Source: Orychophragmus violaceus
Lineage: Eukaryota; Streptophyta; Magnoliopsida; Brassicales; Brassicaceae
NCBI GenBank assembly: GCA_030180135.1
Contig: CM058239.1
Span: forward strand, 68,517,823 to 68,581,822
Direction: 5' to 3'
Length of the DNA: 64,000 bases
This document shows, one piece after another, positions 54,730-64,000 of the stretch (position 1 is the stretch's first letter; each line of letters starts with the position of its first letter). Made by a program: the position numbers and the translations under genes. Under the pieces are notes generated by a model. It had not been told where the DNA came from and searched no databases. It saw only the letters and a program-made list of their open reading frames with translations.

Positions 54730-55233
54730 GTGATGAATCTTGTAAATTCAAGACCACCATCGCGTTCCTCTCGTCGAGACGAAGCCGTAGCCGTCAACCT
54801 AGCCCCAATCAGCCTCTGGACGCGCCCGCAATCGCCAGGGGAAGAATTGGCCGATTCTCCACGCGCCGCCGTCGCCAGAGCCACGCACCGCCGCCGTCCG
54901 CCGCTACCTGTCGCCGGAGCTCCGCCGCTGCCTGTCGCCGGAGCTCCGTCGCCGCCGATCACCCGAGCCGCCATCGAGTCAACTCGGCGGGCGACCGAGT
55001 CGACTCGGTTGACCGGGTCGTTGACCGGGTTGACCAGGTCGTTGACCAGGTCGTTGACCAGGTCGGTCAGTGTTGACCGGGTCAGACCGTTGACTGTTGA
55101 CCGGTCCGGTTTGGTTCGGTTTAATCTGGTTTGGTTCGGTTATCCAATTTCAATTTTAATTTCGATTTTAATTTCAATTTCCGGTTTAGGTCGGTTAAGC
55201 TGGTTTGAAGTGGGTATTTTCAATCGATCATAA
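54730..55233 (+). CDS. Open frame inside G LTR, unknown product
   Basis: A frame of 167 codons beginning MMNLVNSRPPSRSSRRDEAV. It is rich in R, P, A and S, with a tandem PPLPVAGA repeat (about residues 57-72), then a TRSLTRSLTRS repeat generated by the TTGACC array, then a hydrophobic ISILISILISISG stretch. The other LTR has the same start but stops after 62 codons. I do not recognise it; it may be an accident of GC-rich DNA downstream of the LTR promoter. Confidence 0.25.
   Translation: MMNLVNSRPPSRSSRRDEAVAVNLAPISLWTRPQSPGEELADSPRAAVARATHRRRPPLPVAGAPPLPVAGAPSPPITRAAIESTRRATESTRLTGSLTGLTRSLTRSLTRSVSVDRVRPLTVDRSGLVRFNLVWFGYPISILISILISISGLGRLSWFEVGIFNRS
55009..55102 (+). promoter_or_regulatory. 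Cluster of TTGAC (W-box-like) motifs
   Basis: Eight TTGACC/TTGACT words within about 90 bp, several spaced 11-13 bp apart. The other LTR has five near 51587-51655. TTGAC(C/T) is the core of the W-box bound by WRKY factors; binding here is inference. Confidence 0.5.
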
Positions 55234-56124
55234 CTAGCTCATCCCAAGTCCGATTTAAGCGAATCAAAAGCCTATCTCACTCGATTTCTCGTCCTCTTTC
55301 CAGATCTGATGTCTTTTCGGGCTAATGGAGCTTCTAAATTACCGTTTTGCCCTCTTCTTTGGCTAAGGTGAGGATCGGTCTTGACCCTTGCTTATTCCAT
55401 TTCAATTCCGGACGCAAGTCCTTTGTTAATGTCGTCTTTCCTAGGTAGTTTAGGATTGGTAATGCGCGCTATGTGATTGATTGTTGAACGTAGAATGGAT
55501 AGGTTATCACTTAAACCGAAAAAGTTGCTTGTGTGTGATGGCTTGTGTTGATTAGGTTGCGGTTGAAATTGATTGACAGGACAAGGTACGAGGTTCGTTC
55601 CGTGATTGTCCTTGATCGTCGGAGGAGGGTCCTGATGAGCCCTCCCGTGGTGGTGTGTTGTGGTTCGAAGGTTCGCGAGCCGTTTGTTTGCTATGGAAAG
55701 GGCGTAATGGCCGGTCCGTGGGTGGGATTAGGGGAATGCAGCCCTAGTCCGCAACCATAGACAGGTAGTTATTTCGTAGGTTGATTGTAATGTGCTTTTG
55801 GGCATTGAGTGCAAGGTGATATTAGCTTGGAACTTGTTTCGTAGTTGTGTGGCGTATGCCGGGACAGCGGATTCCTTAAATCCGCCCTCACTGGGTAATT
55901 GTGTTTGAAACAATTACTCAGTCCTCTTTTCCTTTCCCCGTCCCCGTTTTCTTGTAGGATTCGGATGCTGGATTGAGCGATCGTGTGACGTTATTGGTGG
56001 ATTTGTATACGAAGAGAGCGCCGGGTTCCTGGGACAAGTTAAGTTGGCATCCCGGTTGGACCAGAATGGGTTCAACGGGTGCCCTAATGCCGCGTCTCCG
56101 GTTTACCGAGAGGCGGATGTTACA

Positions 56125-56428
56125 ATTTGGTATCAGAGCCTAGGTTAAGGTCTCTCAGTGCCATCCTGGGAGATCAGCTTTCGTTGTTTTCCAAAAACCT
56201 TGTTTTCAAATCTTTTTCCAAAGTGTTAGCGAAATTTTCATAAAATGGTTACTTTGCGTAAGCTTTTTCAAGCACCAACTATATCATAGATTGTTCTCCA
56301 CGCCGGTCCTAGTCAAGATAGAATTTCTCCTTGCAGGTTGTCGTTAGTGTCTTCAAACCTTAGTGGTGCTATTTCCCTAAAGATGTGCGCCGAGATGTAT
56401 GTCGTGATGTGTGCCGTTGAGGTGTATG
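56125..56428 (+). other. Second leader of element G, cut by copia F
   Basis: Begins with the PBS (56128-56140) and aligns with 52647-52950. It ends abruptly where the copia F LTR starts at 56429. Confidence 0.7.
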
Positions 56429-56916
56429 TATTGAAATGGAGATTAAGGAATCCATATCTCAGCATTGTGCACTTGAAGATAATGTAGCCGGTTGTGATTA
56501 ACATACAAGAATGAAGTCCAAGATGAAGTGACTTCATTATCTCGGTCTACATCTACTTATAACAAGTCCTAAGGCTCAGAATATCATGCATTTGGCTCTT
56601 AACTCACGCACAGACCAGTCACTATCAGTCTTGGACAGAGCAGAGACATGTCACTTTCTCTTGTGACCGTTTGGAGCCATTCTCTCTCTACTGCCGAGTT
56701 CTTTTGTTCTTATGTGAATTCTATTCATTTTTTATTGTGTGTAGCCCTAGCATAGTTTATATTTAAGTCTTGTAAACACTTATGAATCAAGTAATGAGAA
56801 TTATTCTTCTCAAAACCGCCTCTCTCTCTTCTCTCTCTCTCGGCTCTCAAGAACCCTAATAGGGTCCGAGCCTCTCTCTCTCTTGATTCTCTCTTCCTAA
56901 TCTCACTATTCTAACA
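56429..56916 (+). repeat. Copia F 5' LTR
   Basis: Its ends TATTGAAATGGAGAT and CTAACA match those of the element E LTRs (513 bp). It is followed by TGGTATCAGAGC (56917-56928), the tRNA-iMet PBS. It contains CT-rich repeats near 56820-56890. Confidence 0.85.
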
Positions 56917-57438
56917 TGGTATCAGAGCTATAAGCTCCTGTACCTATTCTACTTCCGCAATCTCTGATTCTAAAATCTCATTTCACTGTTTTTGAAATCT
57001 GTTCTTGAGAGTTCTTGATAAATCTTTCCTGTTCTTAAGAGTTTCAGTTCTTAAGCATTCTTCTTTGGTTCTTTACCTCTGCGTGTGTTCTATTTGGTTT
57101 GAGAAACCTTCTGTTACAAATATCTCATCTTGAAACTCCCTCCCTTGCTATAAATCAGATTTAGCAATGGAGAACTCAAGTGAAGTCATTTCTGTGATTC
57201 TTAGAGGCCCCAACTACATAGGTTGGGCAAGGATTGTGAAGTCAGCTCTGAGAGGGCGTGGACTATGGAAATATGTACTAGGCAGTGAAGCATCATCTCA
57301 GCAAGCTCAAGGAGAAGCTGGTATGAAGATGGATGCAGCTGATGAAGAAGCATGGACACAAGGAGACCAAAGAGTGTTGTCCATACTTCAAAGCTCACTT
57401 GACCAGGAGCTGTTGGAAGCATATTCTTATTGTATAAC

Positions 57439-58602
57439 TGTTAGAATTAGAATATGAGATTATGAAGAGTATTTGAGTGTTTAACTCAGTGAGAATGAAG
57501 AACATGTGAGAAATGCTTCTCCTTAACACTTGAACTAGCTGCTCATTCAGAACTGGCTGTTCAGTCTCTCCATTTTGATGATCCAACTCCTCAGTTTCTA
57601 TCCCATGTTCCTCATGCTCCTCAACACCAGCTTGATCATGTGTACTTGAATCAGATTCTTGTGGTTCTTGTCCTGATTCTTGAGTGTCCCCCTCATGATC
57701 AGGATGGGGTTGTTGTGGAGCTTCTGAAGGTAATCAGGGACTGAAGGAGCATGACTTGCTTTGGCCGGTTGCTGAGGCAGATTAATACCAAGACCTTCCA
57801 TGATCATCTTTAAGTTAGCCGCTCGGTCTGATTGGGAAGTGGGAAGATCCTTCAAGCTTTCCCAATTCTTCTCATCATAGAAACTTCTTGTCTCCATAAA
57901 TTTCACATCTCTTGAGACCAAAACCTTCCTTGTCTCAGGAACATAAGACTTGTACCCTCTTTGTGTTGTGGAATATCCAATGAATATTGCTTTGGTGCTC
58001 TTAGCATCCAACTTACCTCTTTGTTCTCCTGGTATTAATACAAAACAAATGCACCCAAACACACGTAAGTGATCAACCAATGGATTTGTTCTTTCTATGG
58101 ACTAAAACAAATGCACCAAAACAAATGCACCCAAACTCAGTGAGAATGAAGAACATGTGAGAAATTCGTATGAGATTAGAGGAGAGATTGTGTGAGAGAG
58201 AGAAGAAGAAGTATGAGGGAAAAACTCCCAAAAAGAGTGTATATTTTTCTTCTTGATATTACAATGAATATATAGACATAAAAAAACTAAATTTCGTGGC
58301 TATACATTCAAATTCAAATTTAGATGACAAATAATTCTTAGGACCCCCTTAGACAAAAGGGTGAAGCAAGTAGGGAAGGGAATCTCCATTTGAATTTGAA
58401 TCTTGTCTCCTGGCACTATTCATCCGTGGAGCCAACCTTCTAGAAGATCTTTGACTTGATTCATGGTAACTTATCCTTTTACCACTTAACCATGAGATTA
58501 AATTCCCTTCGCTTTTACTTATTCACCTCTTCTTCATCTGATCGGATGAAAGGACTTCTGATTAATGTCTTCATCTCAATACTTTGGATCTCCATTTCAA
58601 TA
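57439..58602 (-). repeat. Copia E 3' LTR with internal pol-derived block
   Basis: LTR sequence covers 57439-57512 and about 58107-58602. Between them, about 57513-58136 is a second copy of 60437-61060 from the same element's pol. The 30 bp CTCAGTGAGAATGAAGAACA plus the next ten bases occur on both sides of the block. The polypurine complement CTCCCTCTCAAGC follows at 58603. Confidence 0.88.
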
Positions 58603-58639
58603 CTCCCTCTCAAGCTTGAATTCAAAGGCTGAATCAAGC

Positions 58640-61002
58640 TTGGAATGGCAATGGAGATCTACCTCATTAAAAACCTTCACGAAGAAAACCACATGGGATA
58701 AAACTTCATGAAGGGAAAAAGAGTGTAGTCTCCACAGCCTTAGAGGATTCATGAAGCTCCATGAGTCCAAGCTTGGAGTGAATGGACTCACACACCTTCA
58801 AACTGGCCGCCTTGGTGAAGACATCAGCAAGTTGTTCTTCACTTCTTGTAAAACATGGCAACACAATCCCTTGCTCAATCATCTGTCTAACCTTATGACA
58901 ATCCACTTCTATATGCATAGTCCTTTCATGGAAGACTGAATTTGAAGCAATATGAATAGCAGCTTAGTTGTCACAATGCATAGTGATTGGCCTTGATGTT
59001 TCAATCCCCAAATCCACAAGGAGAGCTTTGATCCATGCCAACTCGGTTGCTAACTTCCTCATAGCTCTATACTCAGCTTCAGCACTTGAGCATGACACTA
59101 TCTTCTGCTTCTTGCTCTTCCAAGTAACAAGGTTGCCTCCAATGAATGTGCAATATCCAGTAGTAGACCTCCTGTCCACTCTATCTCCTGCCCAATCATC
59201 ATCACAATACCCAACCACTTCTGTGCTTTGATTTCTACCCATCCAAATGCCTTGACCAGGAGCACCACTTAAGTATCTAAGTATCCTTTCAACCATACTC
59301 CAGTGATGTATCTTGGGAGCTTGCATATGTTGGCTTACTTGGTTTACTGCAAAACACAAATCAGGTCTGGTTATGGTTAAGTAAATGAGCTTACCCACCA
59401 TCCTTCTATACTGAGTAGTGTCCTCAAATGGTCTATCCTCAAGCTCCCCCTCTCTTATGACTTTGTAGCCTTCCTCAAGAGGTTTCTTAGCCGGTTTTGA
59501 TCCTATCTTTCCTGCTTCAGATAACAAATCAAGTGTGTACTTCCTTTGTGATAAGAAGAGTCCATCATTAGATCGACAAACTTCTATCCCAAGGAAGTAC
59601 TTTAGAGCACCAAGATCTTTTATGTCAAAAACAGATTTGAGATAAGCCTTAGTGTCTTGTATACCTGACTTGTTGCTTCCTGATATGATAATGTCATCAA
59701 CATAAACAAGGATGACAATGATACCTTCCTGATCTTGGAGAGTGAACAAGGTGTGATCTCCTTCAGATTTCTTGAATCCTCTTTGCGTTAGTGTTGAGCT
59801 CAACTTATGGTAACAAGCTCTAGGTGATTGCTTTAGTCCATAGATAGCCTTCTTAAGTCTTAGTACCTTTCCTGATTTCACAATGTCCTTAATACCAGGT
59901 GGTGGTGTCATATATACCTCATCTTCAAGCTCCCCTTGAAGGAATGCATTCTTGACATCCATTTGCCAAAGTTCTCAATCAAGGTTTGTTGCCAAAGATA
60001 AGATGATCCTAACTGTGTGAAGCTTAGATACTGGTGCAAAGGTATCCAAGTAATCCTTTCCATAGGTTTGAGTGAAGCCTCTTGCTACCAGCCTTGCTTT
60101 GTATCTCTCCACCTCTCCATTACTTCTATACTTGATGGTGAACACCCACTTAGAACTCACTGCCTTCTTCCCTTTTGGAAGTTCTGCCTCATACCAAGTC
60201 TCATTGTTTTCCATTGCTTTAGTCTCTTCATTCACAGCTTGCATCCACCTCTTATCCTCCTTGGCTTCTTCATAAGTTGTTGGTACTTGTTCTTGATCCA
60301 ACTTCCCAATGAACACTTGATGTTCCAAAGGTATGTTAGCCAAAGTGCAAACAGCTTGAATTGGATGAGCTACTGCATTGATGTTGAAGTAAACTCTAGT
60401 CTTCTTCCATTCTGATAGATCCTTTCTCTCCCTTGTGCTTCTCCTTAACACTTGAACTGGCTGCTCATTCAGAACTGGCTGTTCAGTCTCTCCATTTTGA
60501 TGATCCAACTCCCAGTTTCTATCCCATGTTCCTCATGCTCCTCAACACCAGCTTGATCATGTGTACTTGAATCAGATTCTTGTGGTTCTTGTCCTGATTC
60601 TTGAGTGTCCCCCTCATGATCAGGATGGGGTTGTTGTGGAGCTTCTGAAGGTAAATCAGGGACTGAAGGAGCATGACTTGCTTTGGCCGGTTGCTGAGGC
60701 AGATTAATACCAAGACCTTCCATGATCATCTTTAAGTTAGCCGCTCGGTCTGATTGGGAAGTGGGAAGATCCTTCAAGCTTTCCCAATTCTTATCATCAT
60801 AGAAAATTCTTGTCTCCATAAATTTCACATCTCTTGAGACCAAAACCTTCCTTGTCTCAGGAACATAAGACTTGTACCCTCTTTGTGTTGTGGAATATCC
60901 AATGAATATTGCTTTGGTGCTCTTAGCATCCAAGTTATCTCTTTGTTCTCCTGGTATTAATACAAAACAAATGCACCCAAACACACGTAAGTGATCAACC
61001 AA
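58640..61002 (-). pseudogene. Copia E pol: integrase C-terminus, RT and RNase H
   Basis: The piece at 61002-60469 has the integrase end (LRVFGCICFVLIPGEQR, FIGYSTTQRGYKSY). After a 1-nt deletion near 60508 the RT region begins: STRERKDLSEW, SSKWVFTIKYRSNGEVERYK, ARLVARGFTQTYGKDY. A TGA replaces a codon before ELW near 59974. Then come MDVKNAFLQGELEDEVYM, YGLKQSPRACYHKL and catalytic LVYVDDIIISG. RNase H has ADA-type motifs GYCDDDWAGD, SSAEAEYRAM and MHCDN, followed by a TAA where CAA is expected, then HIASNSVFHERT and EEQLADVFTKA. The core RT motifs are intact. Confidence 0.92.
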
Positions 61003-61070
61003 TGGATTTGTTCTTTCTATGGACTAAAACAAATGCACCAAAACAAATGCACCCAAACACACGTAAGTGA

Positions 61071-61766
61071 TCAACCAATTAGCTCACCTTTACCTTTGAA
61101 CAGCCCAAATGAGCCTTGTTCTTTCTGAATCTGTCCACACATATCATCCAAGTCAGGTAAAGTGTATGCCCTTAGAATGTGCTTAATCAACCCATTGTAA
61201 GATGAGTTCAAGGTGAGCAGAAGAGCAAAGAATTTATCTTGCTCTCTTCTTTCATGTAGCAACAGAGGGTCACTGCTTGATGGCCTCAACATCTCCAGCT
61301 CTGCCCATAGTGAGCTAAACTTCCCAAAATGAGCTTTAAACTCCATATCTTCTTGCTGGAGGTTGTTGATGGCCAGCTTAACCTCAAAGACTCTGCTCAG
61401 GTTTGATTTATTTCCATAAACCTTCTCAATAGTATCCCACAGCTCCTTAGAAGTCACACAATAAGAGTAAGCCTCCAACAGGTGCTGGTCAAGTGAGCTT
61501 TGAAGAATAGAGAGCACATTCTGGTCCCCTTGTATCCATGCTTCTTCATCAGCTTCAGACGCCTCTTCATGAGACTCACCACCACCTTTAGCTTCTGCCT
61601 TGGCTTCAGCTTCAGTAGTGACTTTAATCACCTTCTGTGGAGCAGTGCTACTCGAGATATACTTCCACAAACCTCTGCCTCCAAGTGCAGACTTAACCAT
61701 TCTGGCCCAAACAATGTAGTTGGTGCCCTTAAGAATCACATGAATAACCACTCTTGAGTTCTCCAT
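61071..61766 (-). pseudogene. Copia E Gag, C-terminally truncated
   Basis: Open for 231 codons from MENSRVVIHVILKGTNYIVW, close to the F Gag start, through KELWDTIEKVYGNKSNLSRV and AELEMLRPSSSDPLLLHERR. It ends at the internal deletion, before the zinc knuckle. A short direct repeat (AAACAAATGCACCCAAACAC) at 60965 and 61041 marks the deletion junction. Confidence 0.88.
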
Positions 61767-61993
61767 TGCTGAGACTGGTTTGTAGCAAGGAGGGAGTTTT
61801 CAAGATGAAATGTTTGAACAGAAGAGTTCTCAACTCACAGAGAACACACACAGGAGTAAACAAGCCAAAGAAATGACTTAAGAGTTTAAAAGTTTCAAAA
61901 ACAGGAACAAGCTTTCAAGAACAGATTTTAGAACAAGTTCAAAGAAAAGATTGCGGAAATGAATAGGTACAGGAGCTTAATGCTCTGATACCA

Positions 61994-62506
61994 TGTTAGA
62001 ATTAGAATATGAGATTATGAAGAGTATTTGAGTGTTTAACTCAGTGAGAATGAAGAACATGAGAGAAATTCGTATGAGATTAGAGGAGAGATTGTGAGAG
62101 AGAGAGAAGAAGAAGTATGAGGGAAAAACTCCCAAAAAGAGTGTATATTTTTCTTCTTGATATTACAATGAATATATAGACATAAAAACAACTAAATTTC
62201 GTGGCTATACATTCAAATTCAAATTTAGATGACAAAATAATTCTTAGGACCCCTTTAGACAAAAGGGTGAAGCAAGTAGGGAAGGGAATCTTCATTTGAA
62301 TTTGAATCTTGTCTCCTGGCACTATTCATCCGTGGAGCAACCTTCTAGAAGATCTTTGACATGATTCATGGTAACTTATCCTTTTACCACTTAACCATAG
62401 ATTAAATTTCCTTCGCTTTTACTTATTCACCTCTTCTTCTTCTGATCGGATGAAAGGACTTCTGATTAATGTCTTCATCTCAATACTTTGGATCTCCATT
62501 TCAATA
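61994..62506 (-). repeat. Copia E 5' LTR
   Basis: 513 bp. On the minus strand it starts TATTGAAATGGAGATCC and ends TTCTAACA followed by TGGTATCAGAGC. It differs from the left LTR by several small changes in addition to the inserted block. Confidence 0.9.
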
Positions 62507-63162
62507 ATAACCTCCAAGGAGCTGTCGGAAACTCTTGAGAAGGTTTATGGCAACACAACTAAGCTGAGCAGTGTCTTTGAAGTTAAACAGGCCATCAACA
62601 ATCTACAACAAGAAAATAGAGAGTTCAAAGCTCACATTGGGAAGTTCATGTCTTTATGGGCAGAGTTGGAGATGTTAAGGCCTTCAAGCATTGATCCTCT
62701 TGTGCTAAATGAAAGTAGAGAGCAGGATAGAGTATTTGCGCTTCTGCTCACCTTAAACTCATCATATAATGATCTAATCAAACATATTCTATGGGCAGAC
62801 ACATTACCATCTTTGGATGAGGTGTGTGGACGAATTCAAAGAGAACAAGGATCAGTTGGGCTGTTCAGTAGGAAAGCTGAGCTTGTGACTGCAAACAAAG
62901 GGGTTTATGAACCTGAGGAGATGCAGAACTATGGTAATGATAGGAGAGGAGGCTTGAAGTGTGTGTATTGCAAGAAGAGTGGTCACCTAAAGGAGAAGTG
63001 CTGGCGCTTATATCCACACCTCAGACCATCCTCTCACAGCCGGTTTCAAGATCAAACGGCAAACCTCTCCTTTGGTGCAGCTGAACCTGGTTCATCTTCA
63101 ATGCAGCCTTGTGATGTAGCAAGAACAATGGTGGCTCATCATGTTCCTTATGTTCCTGATCA

Positions 63163-64000
63163 GTGATAGGTCAAGAATTAATCCTTATACTAAACTGCAA
63201 GTGCACATCAATATCAATGTAGTATATAGGGTATCGAAATCCACATAGACTTCGGTGTTCAATAGCTCAAGAACAGGAATTTAACTAGGAAGAAAGCAAT
63301 GTAATTGAATTAAGAACAATGCAAGAAAGTAAGCAGATGGCAAAGATTGTTGGTTGTGAAAGCAAGTTATTAAGAGCGCTAGGTCTAGGGCGTTCTCAGG
63401 AAATCAGACAAGCAGACAGTTCATTCAGCAAGGATCTAATTAAGCACAGTTCTAGAACTCAAAACACAGATATAGAATTAACCAAATTCCTTTGCGATAA
63501 TTCTTTAAGTCTAAGTGCAGCAAACCAAACATTCGTTTGCGAGAACTAACAGATTAAACCAGCTTTAATTCCAAGTTTGATATGTTCACAATTATCCTAA
63601 ACCAAACTTTCGTTTGCGCAAAGTTTAATTGCCCAATTTAATTAGTTCAGATTCCTAAACCCCACTTTCGTGACGTATTTAGCAACCTAAGATCTAGATT
63701 CTAATTGATCAGGTTAGAACTAGCTTTAAGCACAATTAAATTGAAGAACAGATATAGTTTGAATCCTTAACTGAATTTAAACAAGTCTAGCAAGCCATGA
63801 AATCCTATGTGAGAAACCCAAAACCTAACAAGGAATCTACTCAGACATAGATAATGAAAACATAATCATATGATGAATAAATTGCATAAAAGAATAAGAG
63901 TAAAAGGGGTTCGAAATCTTCTCCAAATACAGATGAAGTAATAGGTTCAGATCAGCCCCAAAAGCTCTAAGAATCCTCTGCTCTTAATTATGAAAGCGTA
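63163..64000 (-). repeat. Start of another LTR, related to the gypsy alpha/beta/gamma type
   Basis: Begins TGATAGGTCAAGAATTAATCC right after the copia F gag and is cut by the window end. Layout and words match the gypsy LTRs: ACTAAACTGCAAGTGCAC near the start, AAACCTAACAAGGAATCTACTCA, and GGGGTTCGAAATC near 63907. The orientation is inferred from that match. Confidence 0.6.

Larger units (their letters stand above)
54420..56124 (+). repeat. Element G 3' LTR, complete (1705 bp)
   Basis: Starts TGTAATGGCCCTGG after the PPT and ends ATGTTACA before a PBS. It contains a TATA-like TATAAATA at 54528-54535, a long open frame, a cluster of TTGAC motifs and repeated CGGTTTGGTT words. Confidence 0.87.
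51187..56428 (+). mobile_element. Element G: large coding-poor LTR retrotransposon
   Basis: Order: LTR (51187-52643, first about 110 bp missing), PBS TGGTATCAAAGCC, 1.78-kb interior without gag or pol, G-rich PPT (54399-54418), complete LTR (54420-56124), a second PBS TGGTATCAGAGCC and a second stretch of leader cut at 56428 by copia F. Such an element depends fully on proteins made elsewhere. The leader after the second LTR means a tandem LTR-interior-LTR-interior structure. Confidence 0.8.
57439..62506 (-). mobile_element. Copia element E, inserted in F
   Basis: A 5068-bp element flanked by ATAAC (57434-57438, 62507-62511). Its right LTR (61994-62506, 513 bp) is intact, with PBS complement GCTCTGATACCA at 61982-61993. 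Its left LTR is enlarged to 1164 bp by a pol-derived block. The interior is shortened: gag is joined to the C-terminal part of integrase, and the knuckle, protease and integrase core are missing. RT and RNase H remain with a few stops. Confidence 0.9.
56429..63162 (+). mobile_element. Copia element F, 5' part (gag split by element E)
   Basis: It comprises a 488-bp LTR running TATTGAAATGG to TTCTAACA, a PBS, a leader and gag, with gag interrupted by element E at a 5-bp ATAAC target. After gag it is cut at 63163 by another LTR, so its pol and 3' LTR are outside the window or lost. Confidence 0.85.
57167..63166 (+). pseudogene. Copia F Gag, split by insertion of element E
   Basis: The first part (57167-57438) has MENSSEVISVILRGPNYIGW, the copia-type N-terminus. 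The second part (62512-63166) continues in frame after the duplicated ATAAC with SKELSETLEKVYGN, NNLQQENREFKAHIGKFMSL, WAELEMLRP and a CCHC knuckle CVYCKKSGHLKEKC. Apart from the insertion the frame looks clean up to the next LTR at 63163, so F was probably competent when E landed. Confidence 0.88.

Noticed and set aside
10303..61993. TGGTATCAGAGC words as tRNA genes
   Set aside because: They are 12-14 nt primer-binding sites next to LTR ends; no cloverleaf is present.

Overview
This window is plant nuclear DNA, most likely from a Brassicaceae species. The evidence is a plant L1-type LINE with a DUF4283 ORF1 and an ORF2 carrying EN, RT, zf-RVT and plant-type RNase H, En/Spm (CACTA) transposase with Transpos_assoc, TNP2, DUF4218 and DUF4216 parts, Ty1-copia and Ty3-gypsy elements primed from tRNA-iMet or a tRNA-Asp-like site, and a fragment of a PDR-type ABCG transporter gene. 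The Brassicaceae assignment rests on the general look of the repeats and is inference. No intact host gene, rRNA or tRNA gene was seen. The window is a nested transposon island of the kind found in pericentromeric or other silent chromatin.

Layout, left to right. (1) Positions 1-1094 and 26912-27587 are one gypsy leader plus LTR (alpha, minus strand) split by a LINE that runs from 1095 to 26911 and is bounded by a 14-bp target duplication. The LINE was itself hit by a 2.4-kb gag-only LTR element (C, 1314-3731, TSD GGCGG), a 2.28-kb non-autonomous CACTA element (7720-9999, TSD GGA) and two related Ty1-copia copies (A, 10187-16483; B, 17304-24393). (2) Positions 27588-41216 hold a gypsy pol remnant and a second LTR (beta), split by a third copy of the same copia family (D, 28717-36063, minus, TSD AAAAG) and by an En/Spm element with a decayed transposase (H, about 36084-40872). 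(3) Positions 41217-45580 hold a decayed gypsy gag-pol fused to a copia gag/PBS/LTR fragment. (4) Positions 45581-49200 hold an ABCG gene fragment with an intron and an AT-rich tandem array containing a poly(A)-tailed LINE stub. (5) Positions 49201-51186 hold a third gypsy leader and LTR (gamma). (6) Positions 51187-56428 hold a coding-poor large LTR element (G) with 1.7-kb LTRs. (7) Positions 56429-63162 hold a copia element F whose gag is split by a related copia element E (57439-62506, TSD ATAAC). A further LTR begins at 63163 and leaves the window.

The most notable system is the A/B/D copia family. Each copy keeps a long gag reading frame (frameshifted only in B) while the pol region is full of stops. 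Yet the LTR pairs look nearly identical: one mismatch noticed in 675 bp for D, one in about 700 bp for B, none over the 112 bp available for A. That is what a family mobilised in trans by a partner polymerase would look like. The leaders and LTRs also carry arrays of short palindromes centred on TCGATCGA. Copies A and B use GTGTCGATCGACAC, while D uses GCATCGATCGATGC at the same places. Both arms changed together, so the dyad symmetry itself seems to be kept. A related motif with the same downstream bases occurs in the unrelated gypsy LTRs.

Other points: element E carries a copy of part of its own pol inside one LTR; element B lacks both outer LTR tips although it is young; and the G LTR contains a dense cluster of TTGAC (W-box-like) motifs beside a long open frame. 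All calls come from reading the sequence; no database or alignment program was used.
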